Source of the DNA: Calocera cornea HHB12733
Taxonomy: Eukaryota > Basidiomycota > Dacrymycetes > Dacrymycetales > Dacrymycetaceae
Reading direction: 5' to 3'
Length of the DNA stretch: 64,000 nt
NCBI GenBank assembly: GCA_001632435.1
Contig: KV424025.1
Location: 2,091-66,090 of the forward strand
The translations under genes were made by a program, and so were the position numbers. Below the pieces are notes generated by a model that did not search any database, was not told the origin of the DNA, and worked only from the letters and a program-made list of their open reading frames with translations. Shown piece by piece: positions 23,671 to 35,816 of the stretch. How positions within the stretch are numbered: the first letter of the stretch is position 1; every line of letters starts with the position of its first letter.

Positions 23671-26600
23671 TCATGACTGGATGATGGCCCCATCCTCCCT
23701 CAGCGCCCTCTCCCTCGCCACCGCCGCCCGGACTAGCCGCTCAATCTCGACATTCAACGCCCAGCACCACGTATCCCTTTCCAGCTTACTCCTCGCCCGG
23801 CAGATGAGCAAGCGGTTCTTGTCCTTGAGAGATGGTATCTGGCCCGCCTGCGGCTCCTCGCCTTTCTCAACATGCGCAGAGCCGATCGCGTTCTCCGGGG
23901 GCTTGGGCACAGGCCGGCTCTCCACGTTCACATCCCGGTACCAGATGATAAATGTCGTGTCCTCGTCGCTGTCCCGGCCTTCGAACCCGTCCCGGTAGTA
24001 CCGCGTGATGACGCGGCCCTGCTGGTCGTCCTCGCTGGGCGGCATCGAGGCCATGGCGGACTGCCCGGAATAGACATAAGCATCAGTAAGCGGGATGGAG
24101 GATACAACACGGTAGGCGGAGGAGTTGGCGGGGCTGGTGAGCTTGAACTGCATCAAGTGGCCCCGGACGAGAATATGGTACATGTGCCTATAATCACGTT
24201 CAATTCTATCCCGAAGGGCCGCTCGAAATACTCACGTGAACTGCTTCCTGTACCCAGTCTTCTGGAACAGCCGACCAGCCTTGATGATCGCCCTGCATCC
24301 ATCCAGCACACACCAATGCCAGTAGCCAGGGAGCAGGGCTGACCCCGCGTCCGGGTCGACAGGCTCCGCCGGGCGCGGGTACCACCCCACCGCCGTGGCG
24401 GGGCGCAGCACGCCGTCCCTGTGCTCGTCAACGCCGTACGTGACGTCCATCTCGAACCTTGCCCAGACCCTGTGCTGCCGCGTCCAGTAGGAGACGAGGC
24501 GCTTGAGGTGGTGTATCCACTCGCTCGCGTTGCGCCGCGTGTGCGCCTCCATGCGGATGACCATGCCCGAGCGCAGGACGAGCTCGAAGGAGCGCCTGAG
24601 CCGCAGCTCGTGCTTCATCCCGCCCACTGCGCCGCTGGGCGCCTCGAGATCCTCCGTGTGCTCGCGGTGCAGCTCCTGCTCCCAGCCTTCGTGCACGTCG
24701 GGGATGTTCCCGCTGTCCTTGGACACGTCTTCGGACTTGAACGGCGTCAGTGCCTCCGCCCAGCGGATGATGAGCACGTCCCGGAGGTCGATGTACTCCT
24801 CTGCAGCGAGGATGTTCTCCGCCTGCCTGGCCGTGTCCTGCGCCCTGAAGCGCGCCCAGGCGAGCTTCCGCTGCGCGTCCGACTGCCCGTCGACGGGCGG
24901 GAGGCCGGGCGGGGCGGGCGGGCGCACGGCGTGCTGCGGGGAGAACATGAGGTTCCCGTCGTTGCTCGCGACGTACACGCGGCGGCGGCTGGTGCGCGAG
25001 GGGGAGAGGTAGTACCTGTGCAGGTAGCCTTCCGCCGCGGGCGGCTCGGCGAGCACCGTCCCGTCCGCGAGGGCGACCTTGGTCGGGTAGTGCTCTGCGA
25101 GGCGGAGCTCGAGGTGCGTGGGCCGGCGGGCCTGGCGGAGGACGAGCGCGTTGAGGAGCTCCCACGCGTGGGGCCGGCCGCTCACGTCCGTGCTGAGCCA
25201 GAGCCAGTCGAGCGTGAGCCCCGAGCGCCAGCACAGTTCCGGCTGGCTGCCCGCGCTGAGGGCGGGCTGCAGGAGCCCCGCGTAGTCCGGGACGGCGAGG
25301 ATGTGCTCGAGGCAGGTGTCGAGGACGTCGTGCCGGGTGAGGCTGAGCGGGTCGAGCGCGGGGACGAATATGCGGACGCGGGTGTCGAGCGCGGGCACCT
25401 GGACGTCGAGGTGCCGCGGGATGCTCCCGCCCATGGCGCGCCAGAGCTTCCACATCCAGTCGAGGGCGCGGGAGCGCGAGCGCGGCTTGAAGATGAAGAT
25501 GTTTGTGCCTGTGCTGGCGAGGCGGAAGCGGGCGCGGGAGGCGAGGGACTCGGGAGGGGCGCGCGCGCACGTCAGGCAGAACGACACGTCCGTCGCGGAG
25601 TACAGGGAGAGGGCCGTCCCCGGCGCGTGGAGCGGGATGACGAAGGCGAGCCGCTTGCGGCCGTTCCATTTGGACACGGCGGGGAACGTCTGGGGGCGCG
25701 TGAGCGCCCGCCACTGGCAACCCCTTCGCGCAAGACAGAAGCACGCACGTGATCCTCGTATATCTCGACCTGCCGCCTCTCCCTCCCTCGCCAGACGACG
25801 AGCCGCTCGGCCCAGTCCTCGCCCCGCGCATCAGGATGCCGCCTGGCCTCCTCCTCGTCATACAGCCGCGGGAGGTCCTCGCTCCGCGTGTACAGAGCGC
25901 GGAGCAGCATCCGGTCCCGCAGGACGACGTCGCGCAGCTCGTCCGCCTCCTCGGCGGCGGCGGCGGAGGACCCGGCGCTCGTCCGCGGGATCTGGGAACC
26001 GCGCCGCTCCAGCACGGAGGAGGGCGTAGCGGGCGGCTCCGTCCCGTCTTGCGCTGCCTCCGCCGGCGGTGTGGGCTGCGGGAGCTGCTCAGCAGTCGGA
26101 GAAGCAGACGGGAAACTGACGTTCTTCCTCCCCCTTCGCCCTTTCGTCCTGCCCGCTGAGCGGAGCGCAGAGCGCAGGCTCTTGAGCCTCCCTCCTGGGC
26201 GGGTGTCCTCGCCCGGAGCCGGGGCCGGAGCGGGGGGGAGGGAGGGGAGGAGCGGCAGGGTCGACGGGGCGGTGTCGCTCGACCGCCGGGGCTCGGAGGG
26301 CGTGCGCTCCTGCGCTTGCTCTCCCGTTTCCTCAGGAATGTCGGCGTCGCCGGCGTGGGTGAGAGAGAGCGTTGGTGCCCCAGGCCCGGGATGCTCCGCA
26401 TCGGCAGTGTAGAGGGCCTGCGGCGGGCTGGCATGCAGATGCTGGGCCTTAGCCTTACCCACCCCCCTTTCCTCATCCTCATCCTCTCCCAACCCCTGCC
26501 CGCACCCGTCCGCGCCGTCCGCTCGAGCAACAGCAGCGTCGGACGTGCTCTGGCCGACCCTGAGCGTCCTGAGGCCCGCGCCTCCCTCCGGGGCGTCGAC

Positions 26601-27188
26601 GTGGTGGTCCCCCGGGCGCGCGCTCGGCGGGGCGTGCAGCTGGTGGTCGACGACGTCCCAGAACTCTGTGCCGACGTCGAACGTCCTTCCGACCCATTCG
26701 CGCTTGTCCTTCCCCTTGCCCTTCCTTTTCACAGCGTGCCCGCCCCGGTAGCTGGGCAGGGCGTCAGAGGACCCGCGGGTGAGGAAGGCCCATCGGTCGA
26801 GGAAGTTCCTGCCGAGGTCGCCCTCCCACTCGGACCACGATCCCCCACGGCGGAAGAAGAGCTCCCTGATCCTGATCCTCTCCCGCTCCTCGTCCTCCTC
26901 CAGCCCGCTGCGTGCGCGTTGCTTGCCGAAGGGCCAGAGTGGGGTGGGGTGGGGCGCGGCGGTGCTGGCAGCGGCTGCGGGGAGCTGGCCGATGAATGTG
27001 CGCCTGAGTGGGCGGGAGTGGTCGTCTGATGTTTGCGAGTGGAGGAGGGCGGGGGAGGGGGCGACGCCGCTCTGGCTGTGGCTCTGGCGGGGGAGGGTTG
27101 AGGGGCCGGGTGCTGCTGCCTCTTGTTCGGGGGGCGGGAGGGAGTCGGCGTCTCCTTGGGCCACGTGGGTGGGGCGAGTGCTCGACAT
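23671..27188 (-). CDS. Large PH-domain protein, Spo71-like
   Basis: Protein of about 1130 residues in three exons. The second junction joins VEIYEDH to TFPAVSKWNGRKRLAF across a GTGCGT intron; the third joins KTGYRKQF to THMYHILVRGHLMQFKL. The N-terminal half is low-complexity (Pro, Ala, Ser, Arg) with one conserved-looking patch, ELFFRRGGSWSEWEGDLG and FLDRWAFLTRGSS. The second half has at least two pleckstrin-homology-like segments. The first runs from GYLHRYYLSPSRTSRRRVYV to LVLRSGMVIRMEAHTRRNAS; the second is the last 170 residues, ending in RSKLERDTWCWALNVEIERL. This layout resembles yeast Spo71, which works in forming the spore membrane. That name is from memory of the architecture, so treat it as tentative. 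Extremely GC-rich coding. Confidence 0.75.
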
Positions 27189-27343
27189 GGACGCTTCTCC
27201 AGCGGGTCGTCACTGTGGGGAATGGGTGGGTATAAGGATGGCAAGGGCAGCGAATCGACGCCGGGTCGATCCCTGCCTGTGACGTAGTTGCCGCGCGGGG
27301 CACGTGCGGGCCGGCCGCGGGAGACGGGGGTGCGCTATATACT

Positions 27344-27389
27344 GGGGTACAGACAGACAATGCACAGGGGTACAGACAGACAATGCACA
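27344..27389. repeat. Exact 23-bp tandem duplication
   Basis: Two perfect head-to-tail copies (27344-27366 and 27367-27389), each starting GGGGTACAGACAGACAATG. They sit in the 220-bp space between the Spo71-like start and the peptidase stop, just 5' of a TATATA-like stretch on the minus strand, so they may lie in the Spo71-like promoter. Confidence 0.9.
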
Positions 27390-27408
27390 CACAACATGGC
27401 TGCCCACC

Positions 27409-28185
27409 TCACCCAGCCTCCGTAGGCCGCGCAGGCGCCGCGCCCCCACCCACCTCCACCTCGGGCAGCTCAGCCTGATACCGCTCCCACAGCGCGTCCA
27501 CCGCCTGCCCCGTGACGACCCGGAAGACGGCCGCGTCCCACCCCGTCCTCGACTCGCCATTCAGCACCCTCACAAACCCCGGCCACCGCCCCTCCACCCA
27601 GTCCAGGAAATACCCCGTCCGCTCGTACCCCGCGTCCCACACCCCGCCCCGCCGCCGGCACCAGTGCGGCGCGCCGAGGCCCCCGCGCAACCGCACGAAA
27701 TCCGCCACGCCCTCGATCACCCCGCCCGGCATGCCCCCGCGCCCGTCGTGCTGGTACACGTGCACAAGCTCGTGCAGCAGCACGCCGAGCAGCTCGCGCG
27801 CCGCCTCGTCCGCGCTGTGCGTCCGGCGGTGCTGCGCAAAGTACGGCAGGAACAGCGTGACCACCCCGCCGGACGTGACGGCGATCCCCTCGCCCTCCGA
27901 GAGCCGGAGGGCGACAGCCCGGATCGGCGGGTCCTTCGCCTCCCCCAGCACGCACAGCACGAACGCGCTCGCCTTCTCGAGGAACGGCACGGGCTCGGGA
28001 AGCAGCTCCGTAACCACCTCGGCGCGCACCGAGCCGGGCGTGAAGGCGATGCTGGGCAGGGCCACGGTCGTCGACGCCGCCGCTATGAGCGGGGCGAGCT
28101 CTTCCCAGGGCTTTGCCGGCGTGGGCGCCGGCGTGGGCGCGGGGGTGGAGGGGAGGAGCTGCCGGAGGAGGGGGAGCACTGGCAT
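27409..28185 (-). CDS. Basic-secretory-protein-type metallopeptidase
   Basis: Single-exon protein of 258 residues resembling the plant basic secretory protein (BSP) family, predicted zinc peptidases. The metal motif is HELVHVYQHDGRG (HExxH plus downstream residues), followed by GGVIEGVADFVRLRGGLG and YERTGYFLDWVEGRWPGFV, both typical of BSP proteins. Upstream, LFLPYFAQHRRTHSADEAAR leads into the site. No convincing signal peptide is visible: the N-terminus MPVLPLLRQLLPSTPAPT is short and Pro-rich, so it may be cytosolic despite the family name. Function in fungi is unknown. It is one of the very few intronless genes here, and its strongly GC-biased codons match its neighbours. Confidence 0.83.
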   Translation of the reverse strand: MPVLPLLRQLLPSTPAPTPAPTPAKPWEELAPLIAAASTTVALPSIAFTPGSVRAEVVTELLPEPVPFLEKASAFVLCVLGEAKDPPIRAVALRLSEGEGIAVTSGGVVTLFLPYFAQHRRTHSADEAARELLGVLLHELVHVYQHDGRGGMPGGVIEGVADFVRLRGGLGAPHWCRRRGGVWDAGYERTGYFLDWVEGRWPGFVRVLNGESRTGWDAAVFRVVTGQAVDALWERYQAELPEVEVGGGAAPARPTEAG

Positions 28186-28874
28186 GCCGCCGTCCTAGGT
28201 TCTGGGTTCAGAGCTCTGGGATGCAGATGAGCGGGAAGGGGCGGCCGGGCCGGGAGCCAGCAGTACTTACTGTACTAGTGACAATCTAACCGCTCGCCGC
28301 AGTCTATCCTTCGAGCCTGCAGCTTCCGGCTGTCGCGGTATCAGGCCTGCACGCCCTCTCGGAGCAGAAGCAGATAGGCTCACAGTACTATGTGTACCAG
28401 CGCGTCCGTCCGTGCACTGGCAGAGGGGACAAAGGACTGACAGGGCGGCAAACAGAAACAGTGCCCCTGACGAGGCGAGGCGCGGGCGCGGGGAAAGAAC
28501 GGTCCGAGCCGGCCGTGCCCTGGGCTATATTACTAGTACCACTGTACCGCCTTCCTTACTAGTTCTGCCGCTGGCACCCGCACCCTCCTCCGCACGGCTT
28601 CGCGAACAAAACAAGGACAGCATTCCAGACCTATTCCATTGTTCTCGTTCACTCAGGGTGCGTCCCCCAATCCATCCGATCCGATCCGACCCCTTTCCTT
28701 TCCTTTCCTTTCCTTTCTTTTCGAAACATCTGCACTGTCCTGCTCCCAGGCCAGGGCCCTTCCGACCACGGCATTCTTCATGCTCATGACTGACCGTGGA
28801 TGAGAAAGACTCTTTGCGCAGCCAGCCGGATATAAAGGATGGCCAGCGCTCTGCCTACAGCGCTGGATACTACG
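28186..28874. promoter_or_regulatory. Divergent promoter, peptidase / SDR
   Basis: 689 bp between divergent starts. A CCTTT-type pyrimidine tract at 28691-28720 lies about 160 bp before the SDR ATG, the place where such tracts mark fungal transcription starts. Confidence 0.45.
28691..28720 (+). repeat. CCTTT pyrimidine repeat
   Basis: Five consecutive units of roughly CCTTT/TTTCC, a polypyrimidine tract inside the presumed SDR promoter. Confidence 0.75.
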
Positions 28875-29907
28875 ATGCCGCGGAGCGCTCCTCCTGCCGG
28901 GTCCGCACCGAAAGTCGCGCTCATCACCGGCGCTTCGTCCGGTGCGCCTATCCCTTCCCCGCCCTTCCGAGGCCCTCATTGAACGCCCAAGCAGGCATCG
29001 GCAAAGTGACCGCGCTCGCGCTCGCCAAAGCCGGCTGGTCGGTCGTCCTAGCCGCGCGCAGGCGGGACGAGCTGTCCGAGGCTGCGGTGCAGTGCCAGGC
29101 GCACGGGGGGCACGCGCAGGTGCTCGCGCTCGTGTGCGATATCGCGGACGAGGGGGAGGTGCGGAACCTGTTTGCTGCTATCGGGCAGCAGTTTGGTGCG
29201 TCCCGCTTGCTGGCGGCGAAGACGCAGCAGCTGCTGACGACGACGACGGGGGGGCTCAGGCCGCCTGGACATGCTCTTCAACAATGCTGGCACGGGCGCG
29301 CCGCCCGTGCCGATCGAGGACCTGACGCTGGCGCAGTTCCAGGCCGTCATCAACGTCAACATCACGGGCGCGTGGCTCTGCACGCAGGAGGCGGTGAGGA
29401 TGATGAAGGCGCAGGTGCCGCGCGGGGGCCGCATTATCAACAATGGCAGTATCAGCGCGTACGCGCCGCGGCCCAGTGCGTCCGCCTTCCTTCCTCTTCC
29501 TCTTCCTCTCCCGCTGCGGCGTTCCCGAGGGCCATTGTTGATAACAGCCTGGTTAGATTCTTCCCCGTATACCATGTCGAAGCACGCCATCCTGGGGCTC
29601 ACGAAGAGCACCTCGCTCGACGGGCGCAAGTACAACATCGCCTGCACGCAGATCGACATCGGCAACGCCGACACGTCCCTCGGCGGGAGGATGCAGTACG
29701 GCGTGCCACAGGCGGACGGGTCTATCAAGCCCGAGAGCGTGTTCGACCCGCAGTATGTGGCCGATGCGGTCGTGCACATCTCCAATCTCCCGCTGGGCGT
29801 CACCGTGCTGACGATGAACATCATGTTTGTGGCTGTTCATACCAATGCACTCATGATGCTGACAATGCGCCAGGGCTTCCGACATGCCATTCGTCGGCAG
29901 GGGTTGA
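28875..29907 (+). CDS. Short-chain dehydrogenase/reductase
   Basis: Classical SDR oxidoreductase. The exons give [39 protein letters not shown] (cofactor loop), [24 protein letters not shown] (catalytic Ser) and [17 protein letters not shown] (catalytic Tyr and Lys), and end [13 protein letters not shown]. Four introns: after TCCG, after QQFG, after APRP (acceptor ending GGTTAG gives NSSPYTMSK) and before [10 protein letters not shown]. Length about 265 residues, normal for the family. Cofactor preference is not clear; Ala-Arg-Arg-Arg after the second strand suggests NADP(H). Substrate unknown. It converges with the guanylyltransferase gene. Confidence 0.92.
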
Positions 29908-30179
29908 TCCGTCTGCAGTGCTGTCTGATGTATCGGTAGACGGGCCGACCGTTTCGCTCGGCAGGCGGGGCCATGTAATTAAACGATGAGGTATCCATTG
30001 TCTCGCATTCGATCTCAATAACAATTACTGGGCGGTTTGCATTAATCTAGGCACTTGGGAAGGGTATCGTGTGCGGAGTGAGGAATGCAGGGAAGGCGGA
30101 AAGCCATGGGTCCAGTGTCCTACTATCACGGCTCTCGGATCACAACTTTTGATGGCCGCGCCAGGCTGGCCAAAGCAGC

Positions 30180-31610
<1,431 letters not shown>

Positions 31611-31994
31611 TGCTTGCTTGGTGGAGAAAGAGTTGTGGGAGAGAGAGTGCAAAGAGGCGGGGCTTGTCGAGCTAACCAGGGACTAAAGACACGTAAATGC
31701 AGAGACGCGGAATTGAGTCCGCAGCCTGGTCTGGAACGTGTGTGTCGTGAGGTTGACAGGGCCCGAAATGATGGAGCGCCGTGTGCAAAAGCCTGTGCAG
31801 CCGACGCCGAATAGAAAGGGCGATCAACTCGGAGGGTCCGCTAATTTACCGCAGATGACCCACACATGGACATGGCAATGCAGAGACAATGGTATTAGAA
31901 AGACCAACAATAAGCAAGTGTACAGCGGTTACAAGGACACCAGACGTCATCGTGAACTCATCCGAAGGCGGTAGAGACAAGAATCAGGAGGGCA
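31611..31994. promoter_or_regulatory. Guanylyltransferase promoter / NOP56 3' flank
   Basis: 384 bp between two minus-strand genes: the promoter of the guanylyltransferase gene and the downstream flank of NOP56. No gene recognised. Confidence 0.4.
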
Positions 31995-33791
31995 TCACGC
32001 AAGCAATGCCTCCCTCTTCCGCTTCTTCCTCGCCTCCTTTTCCTCCTTGGACTTCTTTGACTTCTTCACCTTCTCGGGGCTCGACTCTGCCTCTGACACT
32101 TTTACGGGGCTCGACGCAGCATCACCCTGCAACTACGTCAATTAAGGGGTTAATCGGCAGTATTCGGAAGACCCACCTTGGCCTTCTTCTCTTTCTTCTC
32201 CTTCTTTCCACCTGCCTCCACGTTCGCCTCCGACTTGTCCTTCTTGGACTTCTTCTTAACGGGCTCGCCATCCTCCTGTTCACGTCAGCCATCGTCATAG
32301 CAGCATTGCGAATGAGCTCACCTCAACCGCCTCCGACTTTCTCTTCTTCTTCTTCTTGTCAGCACCATCCACGGGCACAAGCACAGAAACGTCCGCGGCT
32401 TGTGCCATCTCAACATCTTCGTCGTCATGCTCTTCGTTTTCGAGGTCGTCCAAGACCCTCTTCATGGCATCGGCGTTCTTCGATGGTGCAACACCAGATT
32501 CGAAGAATGCTAACCGCTCCTCCACCTGCTGTCGCAGGGCCTCGCCATATTTCGGTGTCGGGTTGTCAGTGAAGCAGTCGATACGGGAAGCGATGGAGCA
32601 CTTGTTTGCAAGGAAGCGCGATATCCTGCCCTTGTACTTATTGCCCGCACGGCCGATGAAGCTAGAGTGGAAGATGAGACCATACTTGGGCGTGTTGCCC
32701 TTGGTCTTGAGCGCACGGAAGAGAGCCTTCTCGGCACCGAGGATCTGGACTGTGCTGGCTGGGTACTTGCTGAGGTTGGTGAGAGAACCGGCGTGGGAGA
32801 TCAGGCGAGCACCTATCCGCTCGCCAATCAAGCTCGTGAGCGAAGGCGCGACGAGGTTCATCTTCTCAGTGAGATACGCCGTCAGCGCCTTGCGGTAGTT
32901 TGCAAGGGAGATGACGCGGTCGGCGAATGCAGAGATGTTGAGCAGGTCGATCGGAGAGATGTCCGTGCCCATGGAGAGCCTCGCGGCGTCGACGATGTTC
33001 TTCGCCCTTGTCTCGTCACCTTCCAGAATCTCCGCCAGCTCCGGGATCTTGTCCTCCTTGAGCAGAGACTTGTCACCGATGAACTTGGCCGCGCGCGCAT
33101 ATTGGAAGTTGTCGGGGACAACCTTCACCAGCTCTGGGAAATGCCATCCATACCATTCCCTCACGCGCATGGCGAATGTGTTGACGTCCTTGTCGAGCTG
33201 GTCGAGCGTGGCAATAGAGCAGATGATCATGTTGTCGGAACGGTTGACGTTAAATTTTAGCTTGGCGCGGGAGTAGGAGTGACCGAGACCGAGTTGAGCC
33301 TTGAGCAGGTCACCCTCCTGAAAGTCCTTCAGCAGCTTTTCAGCGTGCAGACGGATCCCTCGCAGCAGCTCCAATGACCGCTCAGACCAGTCCGTCTTGA
33401 TACCAAGTTCAGTGGTGATCGCGCTTGCAAGTGTGCGGTCGGAGACACCCAGGACGATGGGTGTCTTCTTCGATGCCTTTCCCAGGTTGATCTCCAGCAG
33501 ATTCTTCAAGTGGTCGTTCACAATGCCTGTCAATAAATGTTTTAAAGAAATTCCATGTTAGCTCCTAAAGTTACACGCACCTTCGGTCACATCATTGATA
33601 TTCTCCAGAGCATGCGCGGCATTCTTGAAAGCAGCGAAACTCTTGAGCTGCACCATTTTCCCAAACTTGTGCAGATCTTCAATCGAATCTTGCACCTGCT
33701 TTGTCTGCATGCCGATCTCCTCAAACAGCTTCGCCTCGAAGAGTGCATACCCTCCGGCGGACTCGAACAGGAGATGGGTAGGCGCCGACAT
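31995..33791 (-). CDS. NOP56: Box C/D snoRNP core protein Nop56
   Basis: Nucleolar core protein of box C/D snoRNPs, which guide 2'-O-methylation and processing of rRNA. N-terminus [20 protein letters not shown], then [58 protein letters not shown] (Nop domain) and [18 protein letters not shown]. The tail is Lys/Glu-rich ([19 protein letters not shown] and similar), as in the family. The long middle exon is preceded by a short first exon and followed by tail exons; the last ends [10 protein letters not shown]. The start codon is family-like. It shares a 288-bp divergent promoter with IWR1. No snoRNA with clear C and D boxes was found in its short introns, although animal NOP56 introns often host them. 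Confidence 0.95.
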
Positions 33792-34079
33792 TTTGGTGGA
33801 CAAGATGCGGTAGGCCGGCGCGCGCAAATAAAGTGAAGGGACCGTCGAGGAGGAGCACGACCCGTTTTCGTCTTGGGTGCCCAAATTTCTGGCTCCGGCT
33901 CGCCACCCAAATTCAGATGAGCCGGCTCGGAGATAACGCACGGAAAAGTGTGGACCCTTGCGCATGACGAACGCGACCGCGTGAAAAGGCGCTGAGCTGA
34001 CGCCCACCTCTCCCTCCCTCGCCCCGTCGCCCAACCACTTAGTTGGAATACAGTACTCACTGATCCATCGTGCGTCGAT
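33792..34079. promoter_or_regulatory. Divergent promoter, NOP56 / IWR1
   Basis: 288 bp between the two ATGs; both core promoters must lie here. Nothing else recognised. Confidence 0.5.
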
Positions 34080-35653
34080 ATGACGATGGAAACTCAAGCT
34101 GCTGCTGCTGCTGTTGCAAGCGCTTCGACACCTTCGCTCATGGTCGTCGGCATTAAGAGACACCGCGACCAGCCCCCACTTAAGGCTCTCGGTGAGTCTA
34201 CCACTACTTGCCCAGTCACCAGCCTCGTGCTCATGCTGTAATGTAGTCTATGGCGCCGCTGCAGGTGCGGGACCCTCGACCTCCCCAAACTCTCCGATGA
34301 TGGACAGACGAAAGAGACGAAGGGTGAGCGAAGCGCCCCAGACTGGCATGTTCATGTTCGCCGAGACGATGGATGCGACGAGCTGGCTGGCGACGCAGAA
34401 AGGCGAGAAGGCAGCTGAGCTACAAGTGCGTACACAGATAATGTGTTCGCGGGAATAATCTGATTGTGCTTGTAGAAACGCATAAGCAATCTGGAGAAGG
34501 CTCAGTCGGAGGAGTCAACCGCGCCCACAACCGGAGACGTTACTGTAGATACCACACGCTCAACCGCACCAGCTCCACCGAAGCGATCGTATCGCATTAT
34601 GCCTCGGCGCAAATCCGCAGCTGCTAACTTTATTGGTACCTCTACCTCACTAGGCGTAAAGGTCGGTGTTCCCTCCACCATTGCTGAAGAAGGGGAGAAG
34701 GCCTTCCCGTTCAAATACCTCGAAGCGGAGCTAGTACCAGTGGGCGAAGAGGGCAAACCGATCAAACCTGTTGATCAGGATGCGGAGAAGTATGTGGAGA
34801 AGGCGTTGGAGAAGGTTTCAAAAAAGCCGGCTAAGGCGAAGGACAGAGAGATGGACATGTTCAATGATATGGTGGAGCGCTTCTTGAAGGGTATGTGGCG
34901 CTGGGTATGAATTTGAGGATCTGACTCAAGGATGATCTGCAGTGAATGGCGATCTTGAACCCGACAAACCTCTCAAGCGGCCAGGGAGACCGTCCGCCAA
35001 TGCTTCACCCAAGGCGGCGTCTGCAACACAGCCGGGCAGTGCGACACCACTCACAGCGAAGGAAGCCCTTGACAAGGCGATCGCCGAACGAGGAACCAAG
35101 ACTCCGGGCGATGAGGAATATGTCTACGACCTGTTCTACTTCTCCCGCGAGAAGGCTGCAGAGATCCAGATGATGCAGCTGATGAATCAGGGTCAGGTTG
35201 CTTCACTGTACGTGCCTTGGATGGTCATTGTCGGGTCCCACTGACTCGTGGTGCAGCACAGGGCTATCGGCCGTGTTTGACGAAAACGAAGACTATACGA
35301 GCGGCGATGAGGATGACAGCGAGGTTGATGAGGATTCTAATGGTGTGCCAGCAGGTCTTCTACTATGTGCCCACGGATGATAACCTCTTTTCCTTCCAGA
35401 CGAGAACTACTATCAAAACGATTATCCTGAGGAACAGGAAGAGGAGGACAATTGGTCCGACTCCCAGGATGATCTGGAACGGCGGCAGCGTATCGAGGAT
35501 GGTACCTACTCTACAGAGAACCCTTGGGACGATGACGATGTGGAGGTCGAACTACGTCGACCAACTCTCTCCAACGCCCGAGCCGCTATATTTGACCGCT
35601 TTGGCAGGAGGCAAGTGGAAGAGTATGGGGACGACGACGAGGAAGAGTTCTGA
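34080..35653 (+). CDS. IWR1: Iwr1-type RNA polymerase II nuclear import factor
   Basis: Homologue of Iwr1 (SLC7A6OS in animals), an adaptor that binds assembled RNA polymerase II and carries it into the nucleus. Evidence: the N-terminal basic patch VVGIKRHRDQPPLKALVY, a long polar middle, YVYDLFYFSREKAAEI, an acidic run, and the family signature DSNDENYYQNDYPEE restored by splicing (donor after GAT TCT AAT G). The tail is acidic (GRRQVEEYGDDDEEEF). Six exons. MTMETQ and the next Met (METQ) are both plausible starts. It converges with the AFG1-like gene at a spacing of 163 bp. Confidence 0.88.
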
Positions 35654-35816
35654 GGAAGACGCCTCGCTCCAATCCTATCGATTTGATCAAGTGTACAATC
35701 CTCCGTGCTGCGATGGTGTTGTGTGCTCAGTCCATGAATCTGTAGGCGAATATAAAGTATGCTATCGGGACGAAACGTCACCAGCCACAATGATCTATTT
35801 CGTTAGCGCCTCTCTA

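Noticed and set aside
24421..26530. Very long frames opposite to or overlapping the Spo71-like gene
   Set aside because: They are by-products of GC-rich coding: low complexity in Arg, Pro and Ala, no motifs, and they cross proven exon junctions.
31995..33791. Intron-encoded box C/D snoRNA in NOP56
   Set aside because: Introns are about 50-70 nt and no pair of C (RTGATGA) and D (CTGA) boxes with terminal stem was found.
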